64,000 nt of DNA from Tenacibaculum sp. (GTDB lineage: Bacteria; Bacteroidota; Bacteroidia; Flavobacteriales; Flavobacteriaceae): positions 1-64,000 of the forward strand of contig JAKVCX010000008.1 in the NCBI GenBank assembly GCA_022448525.1, given 5' to 3'. The stretch's first letter is position 1. Each line of letters opens with the position of its first letter. The position numbers and the translations under genes were made by a program. The notes under the pieces are model-generated. The model saw only the letters and a list, made by a program, of their open reading frames with translations, searched no databases and was not told the origin of the DNA. Shown one piece after another: positions 26,638 to 35,448 of this stretch.

Positions 26638-27177
26638 ATGAATGTATTCGATATTATTATTGCCTCATTATTACTTTTCGGTTTTGTTAGAGGTTTAATG
26701 AAAGGTTTGTTTGTTGAAGTCGCTTCTTTAGTAGCACTCGTTGCCGGAGTTTATGGAGCCATTCATTTTTCTTATTTCTTAGGCGATTGGTTAGAGAGCA
26801 GTTTAGACTGGTCTGAACAATACGTTACTTTAGTGGCATTTGCTGGAACTTTTGTAATTATAATTGTGGTGATAGCGTTATTAGGTAAAATCTTGACAAA
26901 AATTGCAGATTTTGCTTCTTTGGGAATTTTAAATAAGATACTTGGTGGAGTTTTTGGAGCATTAAAAATAGGATTAATTTTAAGTGTTGTTTTTATCTTT
27001 TTTGGAAGAATGAATGATACTATTCCTTTTGTGAAAAAGGAAAGCTTAAATCAATCAATTTTATATAAACCCGTTAAGAAAATTGCTCCAATGATTTTTC
27101 CTTCGATAATAAAAGGAGATAATGATGATGATGAAGCTGAGAGTTCAGATACTACTGCAGAAATATCAATAGAATAA
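26638..27177 (+). CDS. CvpA family membrane protein
   Basis: The 179-residue protein has four hydrophobic helices (about 2-20, 26-48, 62-85, 100-122). The pattern FDIIIASLLLFGFVRGLMKGLFVEVASL at the start is that of the CvpA family (colicin V production/envelope integrity). The C-terminal 30 residues are acidic and soluble (DNDDDEAESSDTTAE). In other bacteria CvpA affects envelope homeostasis and resistance to deoxycholate. It is a single-gene unit ended by a strong hairpin. Confidence 0.88.
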   Translation: MNVFDIIIASLLLFGFVRGLMKGLFVEVASLVALVAGVYGAIHFSYFLGDWLESSLDWSEQYVTLVAFAGTFVIIIVVIALLGKILTKIADFASLGILNKILGGVFGALKIGLILSVVFIFFGRMNDTIPFVKKESLNQSILYKPVKKIAPMIFPSIIKGDNDDDEAESSDTTAEISIE

Positions 27178-27178
27178 A

Positions 27179-27205
27179 AAAAGCGATGAGTTAATCATCG
27201 CTTTT
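27179..27205. terminator. Bidirectional terminator between cvpA and the carbonic anhydrase gene
   Basis: An 11-bp perfect stem (27179-27189 with 27195-27205) with a 5-base loop has A- and T-runs on both sides, so it can serve both converging genes. Confidence 0.8.
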
Positions 27206-27227
27206 CCTTTTATTAGTTCTTATGTTT

Positions 27228-27857
27228 TTATAACATGTTTACTTTACCAGTAGCTAATGAATACACACCACCAACGATAGTGATTTCTCCATTATCTTCC
27301 ATTTCTTGAAGAATCTTACTCTTTTCTCTGATTCTTTCAATGGTTAATTTCACATTGTTTTCAACTGTTTTAGCAACAAATTCTTTGTTCGAAGAGTCTG
27401 CAACTCCTTCAACTTGTTCTGAAGCCATTTTTGCAGCTGGAGTAATATTACTTAACATTGCCGTAATATTTCCTAATTCTACACCGTCACAAGCAGCTTT
27501 CACTGCTCCACAACTTTCATGACCTAAAACTAATACTAATTTACTTCCTGCAACTGCACAAGAGTATTCCATGCTTCCTAGAATATCCGTGTTTTCAAAA
27601 TTTCCAGCTACACGAGCAACGAAAACATCACCAATGGTTTGGTCGAAAACTAATTCTACTGGAACTCTTGAGTCAATACACGATAAAATTACGGCTTTAG
27701 GAAATTGACCTCCTGTAGTTTGTTTTACTAATTCAGTTACATTGGAACTCGTTAAATTATTTGCAACATAACGTTCATTACCTTTAAGTAAGTCTTGTAA
27801 AACCGACTGCGGTGTATATGCAGCCTGTAAATCTTTTGTTAATGCTGTATCTCTCAT
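27228..27857 (-). CDS. Beta-class carbonic anhydrase
   Basis: The 209-residue enzyme has the zinc ligands Cys60, His113 and Cys116, with the Asp62-Arg64 dyad in SCIDSRVP, and GHESCGAVKAA. It interconverts CO2 and bicarbonate in the cytoplasm. The gene follows the SulP transporter by about 100 bases on the same strand, which is the known pairing of bicarbonate uptake with hydration. Length and active site are complete. No cyanobacterial-type extension is seen. Confidence 0.95.
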   Translation of the reverse strand: MRDTALTKDLQAAYTPQSVLQDLLKGNERYVANNLTSSNVTELVKQTTGGQFPKAVILSCIDSRVPVELVFDQTIGDVFVARVAGNFENTDILGSMEYSCAVAGSKLVLVLGHESCGAVKAACDGVELGNITAMLSNITPAAKMASEQVEGVADSSNKEFVAKTVENNVKLTIERIREKSKILQEMEDNGEITIVGGVYSLATGKVNML

Positions 27858-27960
27858 TTTTATGTTGTTGTTTAATGGTTTTCTTTTGTGTCTTTTTTGT
27901 CAACAAGAACCCAGTCTAAAGCAGTAAGACGAGGTTTCTTTACATTTTTAATATGATCTT

Positions 27961-29553
27961 CTAACTAGCTTTTGATCTAAGTTTGAAAAACTCAATATAG
28001 CTAGGAGGATTTTCAACAGTTCCTCTTTCAGATAGAAGTTTAATATTAATATTTCGTTCTTTTGCTTTTAAAGCGAAGTCTTCAAGTATTTCTATAATAT
28101 CATTATCCAAATACTTTGTTTTACGAACATCTAATTCTAAGAAGCTGTTTTCCGGTAAGTTGTCTAATTCTTTCAAAATAGCTCCTTTGTTAAAGAAAGT
28201 AACTTCTTCAGCTAAGGTCATTTTAATTTTTCCGTCGTTAACATCTTCTCCTTCTTTATGTAAGAAGTGAGAGTTTTTGAAACTTCTATAAAGAACGATG
28301 AAAATACCTACGGCTAATCCTAATCCAATTCCTTTTAATAAGTCAGTAAACACAATTCCTAAAACTGTTACGATAAACGGAACGAATTGCATCCATCCTC
28401 CTTTATACATCGCCTTAAATGTAGAAGGTTTTGCTAGTTTATATCCTACAATAAATAAGATAGCAGCTAAAACAGATAATGGAATATAGTTTAAGATATG
28501 TGGAATAGTTAAAACAGAAATCAACAAGAAGAATCCATGAATGATTGCACTCGCTTTCGTTTGTCCACCAGATTGAATGTTAGCAGAACTACGAACAATT
28601 ACTTGAGTAATAGGTAAACCTCCGATAAGACCAGAAACTACATTTCCTGCTCCTTGAGCTAATAATTCTCTGTTTGTAGGAGTAACTCTTTTATGTGGGT
28701 CTAATTTATCTGTAGCTTCCACACACAAAAGTGTTTCTAGTGATGCTACCAATGCAATTGTGAATCCCGTGATTAATACATCAGGACGAGTAATAACCGC
28801 AAAGTTTGGAAAAGCTAATAACGATTTTAAATCAGAAAAGCTTTCCGGAACAGGAACTGAAACTAAACGTTCAGCGGTTAAACTTAAACTAGAATTTCTT
28901 GTTAAAAAGAAGAAAACAATACCTCCTACAACCGCCACTAATGGTCCTTGGATAAGTTGAAATATTCTTCCTTTTTTGCTTAAAACGTTACTCCAAAGAA
29001 TTAATATTCCCATGGCTATTAAGGCGATAATTGTAGCTCCTTTATCGAAGTTACCACTTAATAGTGCATTCAATGTTTTTAATAATTCGGTAAATGTATT
29101 TTCACCATCGATTTGTAGAAAAGCAAAATCACCTTCTGGGTTTTTATCAATTCCAAAGAAATAAGGAATTTGTTTTAAAATGATAATAATTCCAATACCC
29201 GTTAACATCCCTTTAATTACCGAAGAAGGAAAGTAATATCCAATGATTCCTAATCGTAATACTCCGAAGATAATTTGAATAATTCCTCCTAAAACAACAG
29301 CTACAAGGAAATTTTCCCATCCTCCTAAAGCAGTGATAGCTGTTAAAACAATTGCAGCTAATCCAGCTGCAGGTCCACTAACACCAATGTGTGAACCACT
29401 TAAAAATCCTACTACGATACCACCTACAATACCGGCAATTAGACCTGAAAATAATGGAGCTCCACTAGCTAAGGCAATACCCAAACATAAAGGTAATGCA
29501 ACGAAAAAAACCACTATACTAGCGGGTAAATCACTTTTAATTTTTTTAAACAT
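27961..29553 (-). CDS. SulP-family anion transporter with STAS domain
   Basis: The 530-residue membrane protein has about ten to twelve hydrophobic helices in the first 410 residues, starting LPASIVVFFVALPLCLGIALASGAP. It ends with a STAS domain (about 440-525, including LELDVRKTKYLDNDIIEILE). SulP carriers move sulfate, bicarbonate or other anions, often with Na+. The neighbouring carbonic anhydrase argues for bicarbonate (BicA-like) transport, which is inference. It is the first gene of this two-gene unit. Confidence 0.92.
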   Translation of the reverse strand: MFKKIKSDLPASIVVFFVALPLCLGIALASGAPLFSGLIAGIVGGIVVGFLSGSHIGVSGPAAGLAAIVLTAITALGGWENFLVAVVLGGIIQIIFGVLRLGIIGYYFPSSVIKGMLTGIGIIIILKQIPYFFGIDKNPEGDFAFLQIDGENTFTELLKTLNALLSGNFDKGATIIALIAMGILILWSNVLSKKGRIFQLIQGPLVAVVGGIVFFFLTRNSSLSLTAERLVSVPVPESFSDLKSLLAFPNFAVITRPDVLITGFTIALVASLETLLCVEATDKLDPHKRVTPTNRELLAQGAGNVVSGLIGGLPITQVIVRSSANIQSGGQTKASAIIHGFFLLISVLTIPHILNYIPLSVLAAILFIVGYKLAKPSTFKAMYKGGWMQFVPFIVTVLGIVFTDLLKGIGLGLAVGIFIVLYRSFKNSHFLHKEGEDVNDGKIKMTLAEEVTFFNKGAILKELDNLPENSFLELDVRKTKYLDNDIIEILEDFALKAKERNINIKLLSERGTVENPPSYIEFFKLRSKAS

Positions 29554-29624
29554 AATGTATTAGTTATTAAACTTATTTTTAAGTTGTTGGTTTTATAATT
29601 TGTCAGATATGTTGTACGAAGTTA

Positions 29625-29921
29625 TTAAGCTTGTTCTGGGGGAGGGGAATCAACCTTAAGTGACAACGTACTATACTGACTAGACAAATAAACAATTTTA
29701 TGTTTACTCTCAAAACGATTAGAGGGAAATGTAGTTTGAAAAAAATGAAATATTTTGACATCACTGTCGTGATTCTTTTCACTTTGTTCAGAGTCATCCT
29801 CGAAGTCCGTAATTACTAATGAATATTCACATCCCTTTTCACTTAAACTAAAGTAAGTTGGTAATGCTATTGAGGTTATTAAGGTAATAGCAAAGAAGTA
29901 TGTTAGAAAAGGTGTTTTCAT
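29625..29921 (-). CDS. Small exported protein of unknown function
   Basis: The 98-residue protein has an N-terminal hydrophobic segment (5-24) that could be an export signal or anchor. A hydrophilic, acidic domain (FEDDSEQSEKNHDSD) and a Pro-rich C-terminus (SPPPEQA) follow. I recognise no family. It lies between the SulP gene and the bat operon on the same strand, with only 71 bases before SulP, so it could be co-transcribed with SulP. Proteins of this size and layout recur in Flavobacteriaceae without known role. Confidence 0.55.
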   Translation of the reverse strand: MKTPFLTYFFAITLITSIALPTYFSLSEKGCEYSLVITDFEDDSEQSEKNHDSDVKIFHFFQTTFPSNRFESKHKIVYLSSQYSTLSLKVDSPPPEQA

Positions 29922-29973
29922 ATTACGTGACCGTTAAAATATGAAAACTTGTTGAAGATGTTGTTAAAAAAAG

Positions 29974-30735
29974 CTAAAAAACATTTAAAATATTGATGTC
30001 TTGTTCTTTAAGCCATCCTATTTTCCCATCTACTAATTTTATTTTTTTCCAATCATCAACTTGGTCCAAAACAATAACTTTTGTTCCTTCATGAAGTATG
30101 AATGCTTCTTCAGCACTTTTTGTAGGTTCGTTTTTTACTGAAACTTCTGTTGCATAGATAATTGCTTCTACTTTACGCGAATCTACTCCATATTGATTAA
30201 CTGTAATTGACAGAGAAGTTACTAATAATAGTACGCTTATAACCGTAGAAGTGAAGAATAATCTTTTTATAGAAGGACTATGAGAAAAATAATATAATAA
30301 GAAAAATAAGGCAGCAAGTAAGGATAATACAACTGATAAAGTTGCCCATTGATTATAATGTAACTTACTTATGTAATTCTCATTAAACTTTTGCAAAGCG
30401 GACTTTGGCAATTCTTCTATACGATCTAGTGAAAGTCTTTTGGCAAAAATTAAATTATTTTCTGCGTCTTCATTTAATGGATCGAGTAATAATGCTTTCT
30501 CGTAATTGTAAATAGAAGGACCTACTTTATTTATTTTATAATAACTATTTCCAAGATTATAGAATAGTTCAGTTGATACGTTTCCTGAAACTGCTATTTG
30601 TTCATACAGTTCAATAGCATTTTCATAATTACCATTCTTGTAAAAGTTTTTTGCTTCAGAAAATAACTTATCAAAGTCTTGAGAAAAAAGACCATTTACA
30701 GTAAAAAACGCCAGTAACAAAAGTATCTTCTTCAT
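29974..30735 (-). CDS. batE: BatE-like TPR protein with C-terminal SH3-type domain
   Basis: The 253-residue protein has a signal peptide (1-19), TPR repeats (about 25-100), two transmembrane helices (about 132-152 and 158-180) and a C-terminal SH3-like domain (190-250, with TKVIVLDQVDDWKKIKL and IGWLKEQDI). This is the layout of BatE, the last gene of the Bat aerotolerance operon. The start overlaps the stop of batD by one base (TAATG), so translation is coupled. BatE is thought to act with the BatABCD complex in the envelope; its biochemical role is unknown. Confidence 0.85.
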   Translation of the reverse strand: MKKILLLLAFFTVNGLFSQDFDKLFSEAKNFYKNGNYENAIELYEQIAVSGNVSTELFYNLGNSYYKINKVGPSIYNYEKALLLDPLNEDAENNLIFAKRLSLDRIEELPKSALQKFNENYISKLHYNQWATLSVVLSLLAALFFLLYYFSHSPSIKRLFFTSTVISVLLLVTSLSITVNQYGVDSRKVEAIIYATEVSVKNEPTKSAEEAFILHEGTKVIVLDQVDDWKKIKLVDGKIGWLKEQDINILNVF

Positions 30736-32495
30736 TATAATTGCTTATCTATTTGGGTTATTACTTGTTTTGCTTTTTCGTATTCTTGATTCATTTGCAC
30801 ATTAGTTATTGGTGTGTAACGTGCAAAATCACAATCTTTTAAAACTCCTATGAATTGTTCGATTGTAGTAGAATCAACATTCTTGTCTTTTAATAAATGA
30901 CTAATTTTTTCTCTGCTAATTTCAGAGGTTTCAACTCTAAGTTTAGCTTTTAAATAATTATGAAGAGCTCTTTCTAGTGCTTCATAAAATGGTTCTTTAT
31001 TTCCTAATTGAGATTTAGCCTCAGATAAATACTTTCGAGCTAAACGATCAGCTTTACGTTGTTTGCTTCCAATAATATCTGCATTCCTTTCTTCCTTCTT
31101 TTTATTAATTAATATAATAACTGGAACTAGTATAAAAGGTAATATTAATAGGATGTAAAATAATGTAGATTTATAGAAATCAGATTTTACGATTGGAGCT
31201 AAACTCGTAGAAGTTTGAATGTATCTAAAATTTTTACCTGTGGTAACTACGTTTTGTTTAATTACTGGATTACCTGTAGAACTTGTAGCTAGTTCTTTTC
31301 CTTCTGTAACATCAACAAAAATATCTTCTGTTGTAATTGTGTGATATTTTTGATCCTTAGGATTGAAGTATGAAAATTCAGTAGTAGGGATTTTGTATTT
31401 CCCTTTGTACTCAGGAACGACAGTATAATTGTCAATAACTGATCCACTTAATCCAGAAGTTGTTATAGAAACTTTCTCTTTGCGTTCTGGTTGATAAACT
31501 TCTAACTCTTTAGGAGTTTCAATTTTAGGTAATTCGAAAAGTTTTAAGTTTCCTTTACCCTTTACAATTACTTTAATTTGAGAAGATTCATTAGCTTTTA
31601 AAACATTACGAGATGATGTTAGTTCATAACTAAAGTCCCCAACAGCTCCGGTAAAGCTTTCTGGCTTACCTTCAAGAGGTAAATTTTTAACATTTATTGT
31701 TTTCTTAGCAGAAGAATATTCTTTTCTTATTTGTTTTGTAATTGGATTACCAAAAAAATCTCCTCTACCTGTAGGCACAGCAACCACAATATCCATTTTC
31801 ATCGGATCGATAGTTAGCTTTCCAGATTTAGTTGGGATTAGTAAAGCTTTGTTTAAGACAGCATAACGGTATTGTTCACCATTATACATGGCAGTTTTAA
31901 CTTGTGAACCATCTCTTTTTATTTCCTGATTCCAGAATCCATTGTATTGTGGAGCTTCTGTAACTGCATTATCATAAATACCTACGTTGTTACTAAAGTA
32001 AAGTCGGTATTCAACATAAATTCCTTCGCCAACATACGGTCTTGCTTTAGAAATTTCAGCAACTAAATGAATGTTTTGTTCGGCAATATAATCTGGATCA
32101 TTTGGGTTTTTAGGCACTTTTACAGCCTCTGTTACTATAATCTTTACAGGTTTAGATTCTAGTTTTTTTCCATCAAGCATAATGCTAGCTGAAGGTAGAT
32201 TAAACTCACCTTTTCTCAGTGGCTTGATGATGTACGAATATTTCTGAGAGAAGCTCGCTTTCCCATTCACCCAAGACTGACTAACAGAGTGGCTTGGGCC
32301 TCCAACAATTTTAAAGTTTTTGAAGTTTGGTGGCACGAAATCATCTGCACCTTGCTTATTTATAGAAAATTCAACGCGTAAACGTTGATTAAGCCCAAGT
32401 TTATTTTTACTTACTTTGGCTACAAACTCAGCTTCTTGAGCGAAGACTGATACTGTAATCAGTGATACGAATAATGTAATAAACTTTAATTTCAT
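30735..32495 (-). CDS. batD: BatD aerotolerance protein
   Basis: I start at the ATG at 32493-32495, which gives a clean signal peptide (MKLKFITLFVSLITVSVFAQ) and leaves room for a promoter box. The product of 586 residues has a large periplasmic region of immunoglobulin-like strands (to about 440), one transmembrane helix (about 448-468, ILLILPFILVPVIILI) and a cytoplasmic tail with helices. This matches BatD of the Bacteroidota aerotolerance operon. It is the fourth of five bat genes and has its own -7 box. Confidence 0.9.
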   Translation of the reverse strand: MKLKFITLFVSLITVSVFAQEAEFVAKVSKNKLGLNQRLRVEFSINKQGADDFVPPNFKNFKIVGGPSHSVSQSWVNGKASFSQKYSYIIKPLRKGEFNLPSASIMLDGKKLESKPVKIIVTEAVKVPKNPNDPDYIAEQNIHLVAEISKARPYVGEGIYVEYRLYFSNNVGIYDNAVTEAPQYNGFWNQEIKRDGSQVKTAMYNGEQYRYAVLNKALLIPTKSGKLTIDPMKMDIVVAVPTGRGDFFGNPITKQIRKEYSSAKKTINVKNLPLEGKPESFTGAVGDFSYELTSSRNVLKANESSQIKVIVKGKGNLKLFELPKIETPKELEVYQPERKEKVSITTSGLSGSVIDNYTVVPEYKGKYKIPTTEFSYFNPKDQKYHTITTEDIFVDVTEGKELATSSTGNPVIKQNVVTTGKNFRYIQTSTSLAPIVKSDFYKSTLFYILLILPFILVPVIILINKKKEERNADIIGSKQRKADRLARKYLSEAKSQLGNKEPFYEALERALHNYLKAKLRVETSEISREKISHLLKDKNVDSTTIEQFIGVLKDCDFARYTPITNVQMNQEYEKAKQVITQIDKQL

Positions 32496-32513
32496 CTTTG
32501 AATTCAAATCGGA

Positions 32514-32521
32514 CAAAAATA
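32514..32521 (-). promoter_or_regulatory. -7 promoter box (TATTTTTG) inside the bat operon, before batD
   Basis: This exact TAnnTTTG match is 18 bases upstream of the chosen batD ATG and falls in the 90-base gap after batC, so batDE may also be transcribed apart from the rest. Confidence 0.5.
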
Positions 32522-32585
32522 CTATTTTTTTAGTTGGATAAATTAATTGATTTTTAAGATTTTGCTCTTAAAATTTTCCTAATTC

Positions 32586-33395
32586 TTACCAATCTTTTTC
32601 TTGTTTAATCTTTCTACCTTTTGATTTCTTAACGTTCATTTTTTTCTGAGTTTTCTTCTCTTCGTTATTCAGGCTTTCTAAAAGCTGTTTCATTTGCTCA
32701 GGTGACATTTTACCTGGCTGAGGTTTTTGTTTTTGTTTATCCTTATTTTTTTGATCGTTCTTAGGATCTTGTTTGTCGTCTTTATTCTTTTGATCTTGGT
32801 TTTTCTTTTGATCTTTATCGTCGCCTTCTTTCTTGTCCTTATTTTGATCTTTATTTTTTTGGTCTTGATCCTTTTTCTGATCTTTATTCTGTTGGTTCTT
32901 TTTATCCTTATTCTTGTCGCTTTTATTCTGCTGTTTCTCTTTTTCAGCTTTTTGTTGAGCTACCGCAAGATTATAACGAGTTTCATCATCATTTGGATTA
33001 TTTCTTAGAGCGTTCTTGTAGGCGTCAACTGCTTGTTGATATTGTTTTTGCTCCATCATAGCATTTCCAATATTATGAAAAGCTTCCGCTTTTTCAGCTT
33101 TTGTTTTAGCAGTTTTTGTTGCTAGTTCATATTGAGAAACAGCATCTTTATAGTTTTTGCCTTGATACAAAGCGTTTCCATAATTGTAACTTGCTTTGTC
33201 ATATTTAGTGTTTTTTCCGAGCGCTTTGCGATAGGCAATTGAAGCTTCGTCAAACTGTTGTTTGTTATATAACTTATTTCCTTCTCTTAAAAATGATCTA
33301 GCTTCTCGTTTTAATTTAAGTGTATCTTGTTGTGCACTAATATTATTGCAGAAAAAAGCAAAAACAATAATTAATATTTGAGTTATTCTTTTCAT
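32586..33395 (-). CDS. batC: BatC-like TPR protein with long Lys/Asp/Gln low-complexity tail
   Basis: I start at the ATG at 33393-33395, one base after the batB stop, which gives the signal peptide MKRITQILIIVFAFFCNNISAQ. The 269-residue protein has TPR repeats (25-140). A highly repetitive K/D/Q/N region (about 150-235) is built of DKNKDQK-like units, and the C-terminus is basic. The TPR part is as expected for BatC. The low-complexity tail looks disordered and is probably variable in length between strains. Confidence 0.85.
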   Translation of the reverse strand: MKRITQILIIVFAFFCNNISAQQDTLKLKREARSFLREGNKLYNKQQFDEASIAYRKALGKNTKYDKASYNYGNALYQGKNYKDAVSQYELATKTAKTKAEKAEAFHNIGNAMMEQKQYQQAVDAYKNALRNNPNDDETRYNLAVAQQKAEKEKQQNKSDKNKDKKNQQNKDQKKDQDQKNKDQNKDKKEGDDKDQKKNQDQKNKDDKQDPKNDQKNKDKQKQKPQPGKMSPEQMKQLLESLNNEEKKTQKKMNVKKSKGRKIKQEKDW

Positions 33396-33396
33396 A

Positions 33397-34440
33397 CTAC
33401 TTTTCCTCCTTTTCATTAAATAAATCTACTTTCTTTAACCATTTTGTTTTTCTTTCAAAAAAGAAAACATCAATAAGTAAAAACAAGAATCCAATTCCTA
33501 AAAACCATTGAAATTGATCTTTATAGTCTGAAAATTGTTTAGTCTCGAATTCACTTTTTTGTGCGTTTGATATAAGTTTCTCTATTGCTTTTACAGGTTG
33601 TTCAGTCTTATTTCCGTCAATATACGTTCCATTTGAAGCTCTTGCGATTCCTTCAAGTATTTCAGGCTTACGTTGAGTAATAACAGTTTCTCCTTTTCTG
33701 TCCTTCTTGTAACCAATATTTCCACCATTTAGTTCAATTGGAATTGGGCCTCCAGATTCTGTACCTACTCCAATTGTGTATACTTTTACACCTTCATTAG
33801 CAATATCTTGAGCTTTCTGCTTAGTTTCTTCTTGATGATCTTCACCATCAGAAATAATAAGTAAGAATTTGTTTGTTTGTTCGTCGTTGTTATAATAAGT
33901 CTTGGCCAAATCTAAAGCTTCTGTTATTGCTGTTCCTTGGCTTGAAACCATGTCTGGATTTGCGTTTTGCAAGAACATTTTTGCAGCCGCATGGTCCGTT
34001 GTAATTGGTAGTAGCGGATAGGCGTTACCAGCATAAATGATAATTCCAACACGATCGCTTCCTAATTTGTCAATTATTTTAGAAATAATTTGCTTCGCTT
34101 TTTCTAATCTGTTAGGTGCAATATCTTGTGCTAACATACTTTTAGAAACATCTAAAGCAAAAATGATGTCAACCCCTTCCCGTTTTACAGTCTGAAGTTT
34201 AGTTCCCATTTTAGGATTGACTAGAGCAATAATTAAGAACGACAATCCAATCAGTAAAAAAGAAAGTTTTAAAATGGCTTTAAAATTAGAAAGGTTTGGT
34301 GCAAGTTTTTCCAAAAGCGTTAGCTCTGCAAATTTTTTACGCGTGTTTTTTTTCCACCATAAAACCAATAGAAATATTACAATTAGTACTGGCACTATTG
34401 CAAATAGATAAAAATATATTGGTTCTTCTAACTTATACAT
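33397..34440 (-). CDS. batB: BatB, von Willebrand factor A domain membrane protein
   Basis: The 347-residue protein has transmembrane helices near 8-28 and 58-76. The vWA domain (about 90-290) carries a complete MIDAS metal site (DVSKS: D97, S99, S101, later ISDGEDH), and a last helix lies near 312-335. The MIDAS shows that it can bind metal and protein ligands. It sits three bases downstream of batA, and the two together would form the vWA pair of the Bat complex in the inner membrane. Confidence 0.93.
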   Translation of the reverse strand: MYKLEEPIYFYLFAIVPVLIVIFLLVLWWKKNTRKKFAELTLLEKLAPNLSNFKAILKLSFLLIGLSFLIIALVNPKMGTKLQTVKREGVDIIFALDVSKSMLAQDIAPNRLEKAKQIISKIIDKLGSDRVGIIIYAGNAYPLLPITTDHAAAKMFLQNANPDMVSSQGTAITEALDLAKTYYNNDEQTNKFLLIISDGEDHQEETKQKAQDIANEGVKVYTIGVGTESGGPIPIELNGGNIGYKKDRKGETVITQRKPEILEGIARASNGTYIDGNKTEQPVKAIEKLISNAQKSEFETKQFSDYKDQFQWFLGIGFLFLLIDVFFFERKTKWLKKVDLFNEKEEK

Positions 34441-34443
34441 ATT

Positions 34444-35448
34444 TTAAATAAAGCTTTTAAAGATTGTATTTCGTAAAACAAATTCTAGTATTAAAAATAT
34501 ACCAGCTATGATTACCCATAAACGATACTTTTCTGAGTAGTTATAGTATTTAAACTCCTCTATTTTCGTTTTTTCTAGCTTATCAATCTCGTCGTAAATT
34601 TCTTTTAGTTTAGCATTTCCAGTAGCCCTGAAGTATTGACCTTCAGTTTCATCTGCGATAAACTTCAGTAATTTTTCATCAATTTCAACTTGTTGGTTTC
34701 TAAATGATAATTTTCCTGTTCTTGGATCTTTTGCCCAAGGGAAAGGAGCCATACCATTTGTTCCAATACCAATTGTATAAACTTTAATATTTAATTCCTT
34801 AGCTAATTCAGTTGCTGTTTTAGGGTCTACAAATCCTGCATTGTTAACACCATCAGTAAGTAAAATAATAACTTTACTTTTTGCTTTACTCTCTTTTAAT
34901 CTATTTACTGCAGATCCTAGTCCCATTCCAATAGCAGTTCCTCCTTCTAATTGTCCCCATTTAATTTCAGAAATGGTTCTTTTTACAATTGACTTGTCAC
35001 TTGTAATTGGAGTTTGCGTAAAACTTTCACCTGCATAAACAACAATACCAATTCTGTCATTTGGTCTTCTGTTTACAAAGTCAACAGCTACTCGTTTTAA
35101 GGCTTCTAATCTATTTGGTTTTAAGTCTTTTGCAAGCATACTGGCAGAAACATCAATTGCCATAACAATATCAATTCCTCTATTTGTTTTTGTCTTTTTA
35201 CTTACAGAAACATTTCTCGGTCTTGCTAATGCCACAATTAAAGCAGAAAGCGCAAGTAACCTAAGTACATGAAGTAATGGTTTAAGTTTTGCCAAAAGAG
35301 AATTGCTTCCTTCAAAACCTCGAATACTCGGTACTGAAAGTAATGTGCTTTCTTTTTTTCTACTTGAGAAAAACCAAAGGCCAATAAGCGGAATTAGCGC
35401 AAATAACCATAAAAACTCTGGACTATGAAACTCGAAATTATTCAACAT
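34444..35448 (-). CDS. batA: BatA, von Willebrand factor A domain membrane protein
   Basis: The 334-residue protein has the same plan as BatB: helices near 12-27 and 60-76, a vWA domain with MIDAS (D99, S101, S103 in AIDVSASM, then LTDGVNNAG) and a C-terminal helix (about 310-330). Its start codon lies 11 bases inside the end of the upstream gene at 35438. In other Bacteroidota BatA contributes to oxygen and stress tolerance; the molecular mechanism is still unknown. Confidence 0.93.
   Translation of the reverse strand: MLNNFEFHSPEFLWLFALIPLIGLWFFSSRKKESTLLSVPSIRGFEGSNSLLAKLKPLLHVLRLLALSALIVALARPRNVSVSKKTKTNRGIDIVMAIDVSASMLAKDLKPNRLEALKRVAVDFVNRRPNDRIGIVVYAGESFTQTPITSDKSIVKRTISEIKWGQLEGGTAIGMGLGSAVNRLKESKAKSKVIILLTDGVNNAGFVDPKTATELAKELNIKVYTIGIGTNGMAPFPWAKDPRTGKLSFRNQQVEIDEKLLKFIADETEGQYFRATGNAKLKEIYDEIDKLEKTKIEEFKYYNYSEKYRLWVIIAGIFLILEFVLRNTIFKSFI

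Noticed and set aside
29603..29797. Minus-strand 64-codon frame in the small exported protein gene
   Set aside because: It is a different frame of the 98-codon gene, with no signal or motif.
32727..33008. Plus-strand open frame of 93 codons rich in Leu, Ile, Val and Phe
   Set aside because: It is the complement of the Lys/Asp/Gln-rich region of batC; the hydrophobic composition is a mirror effect.
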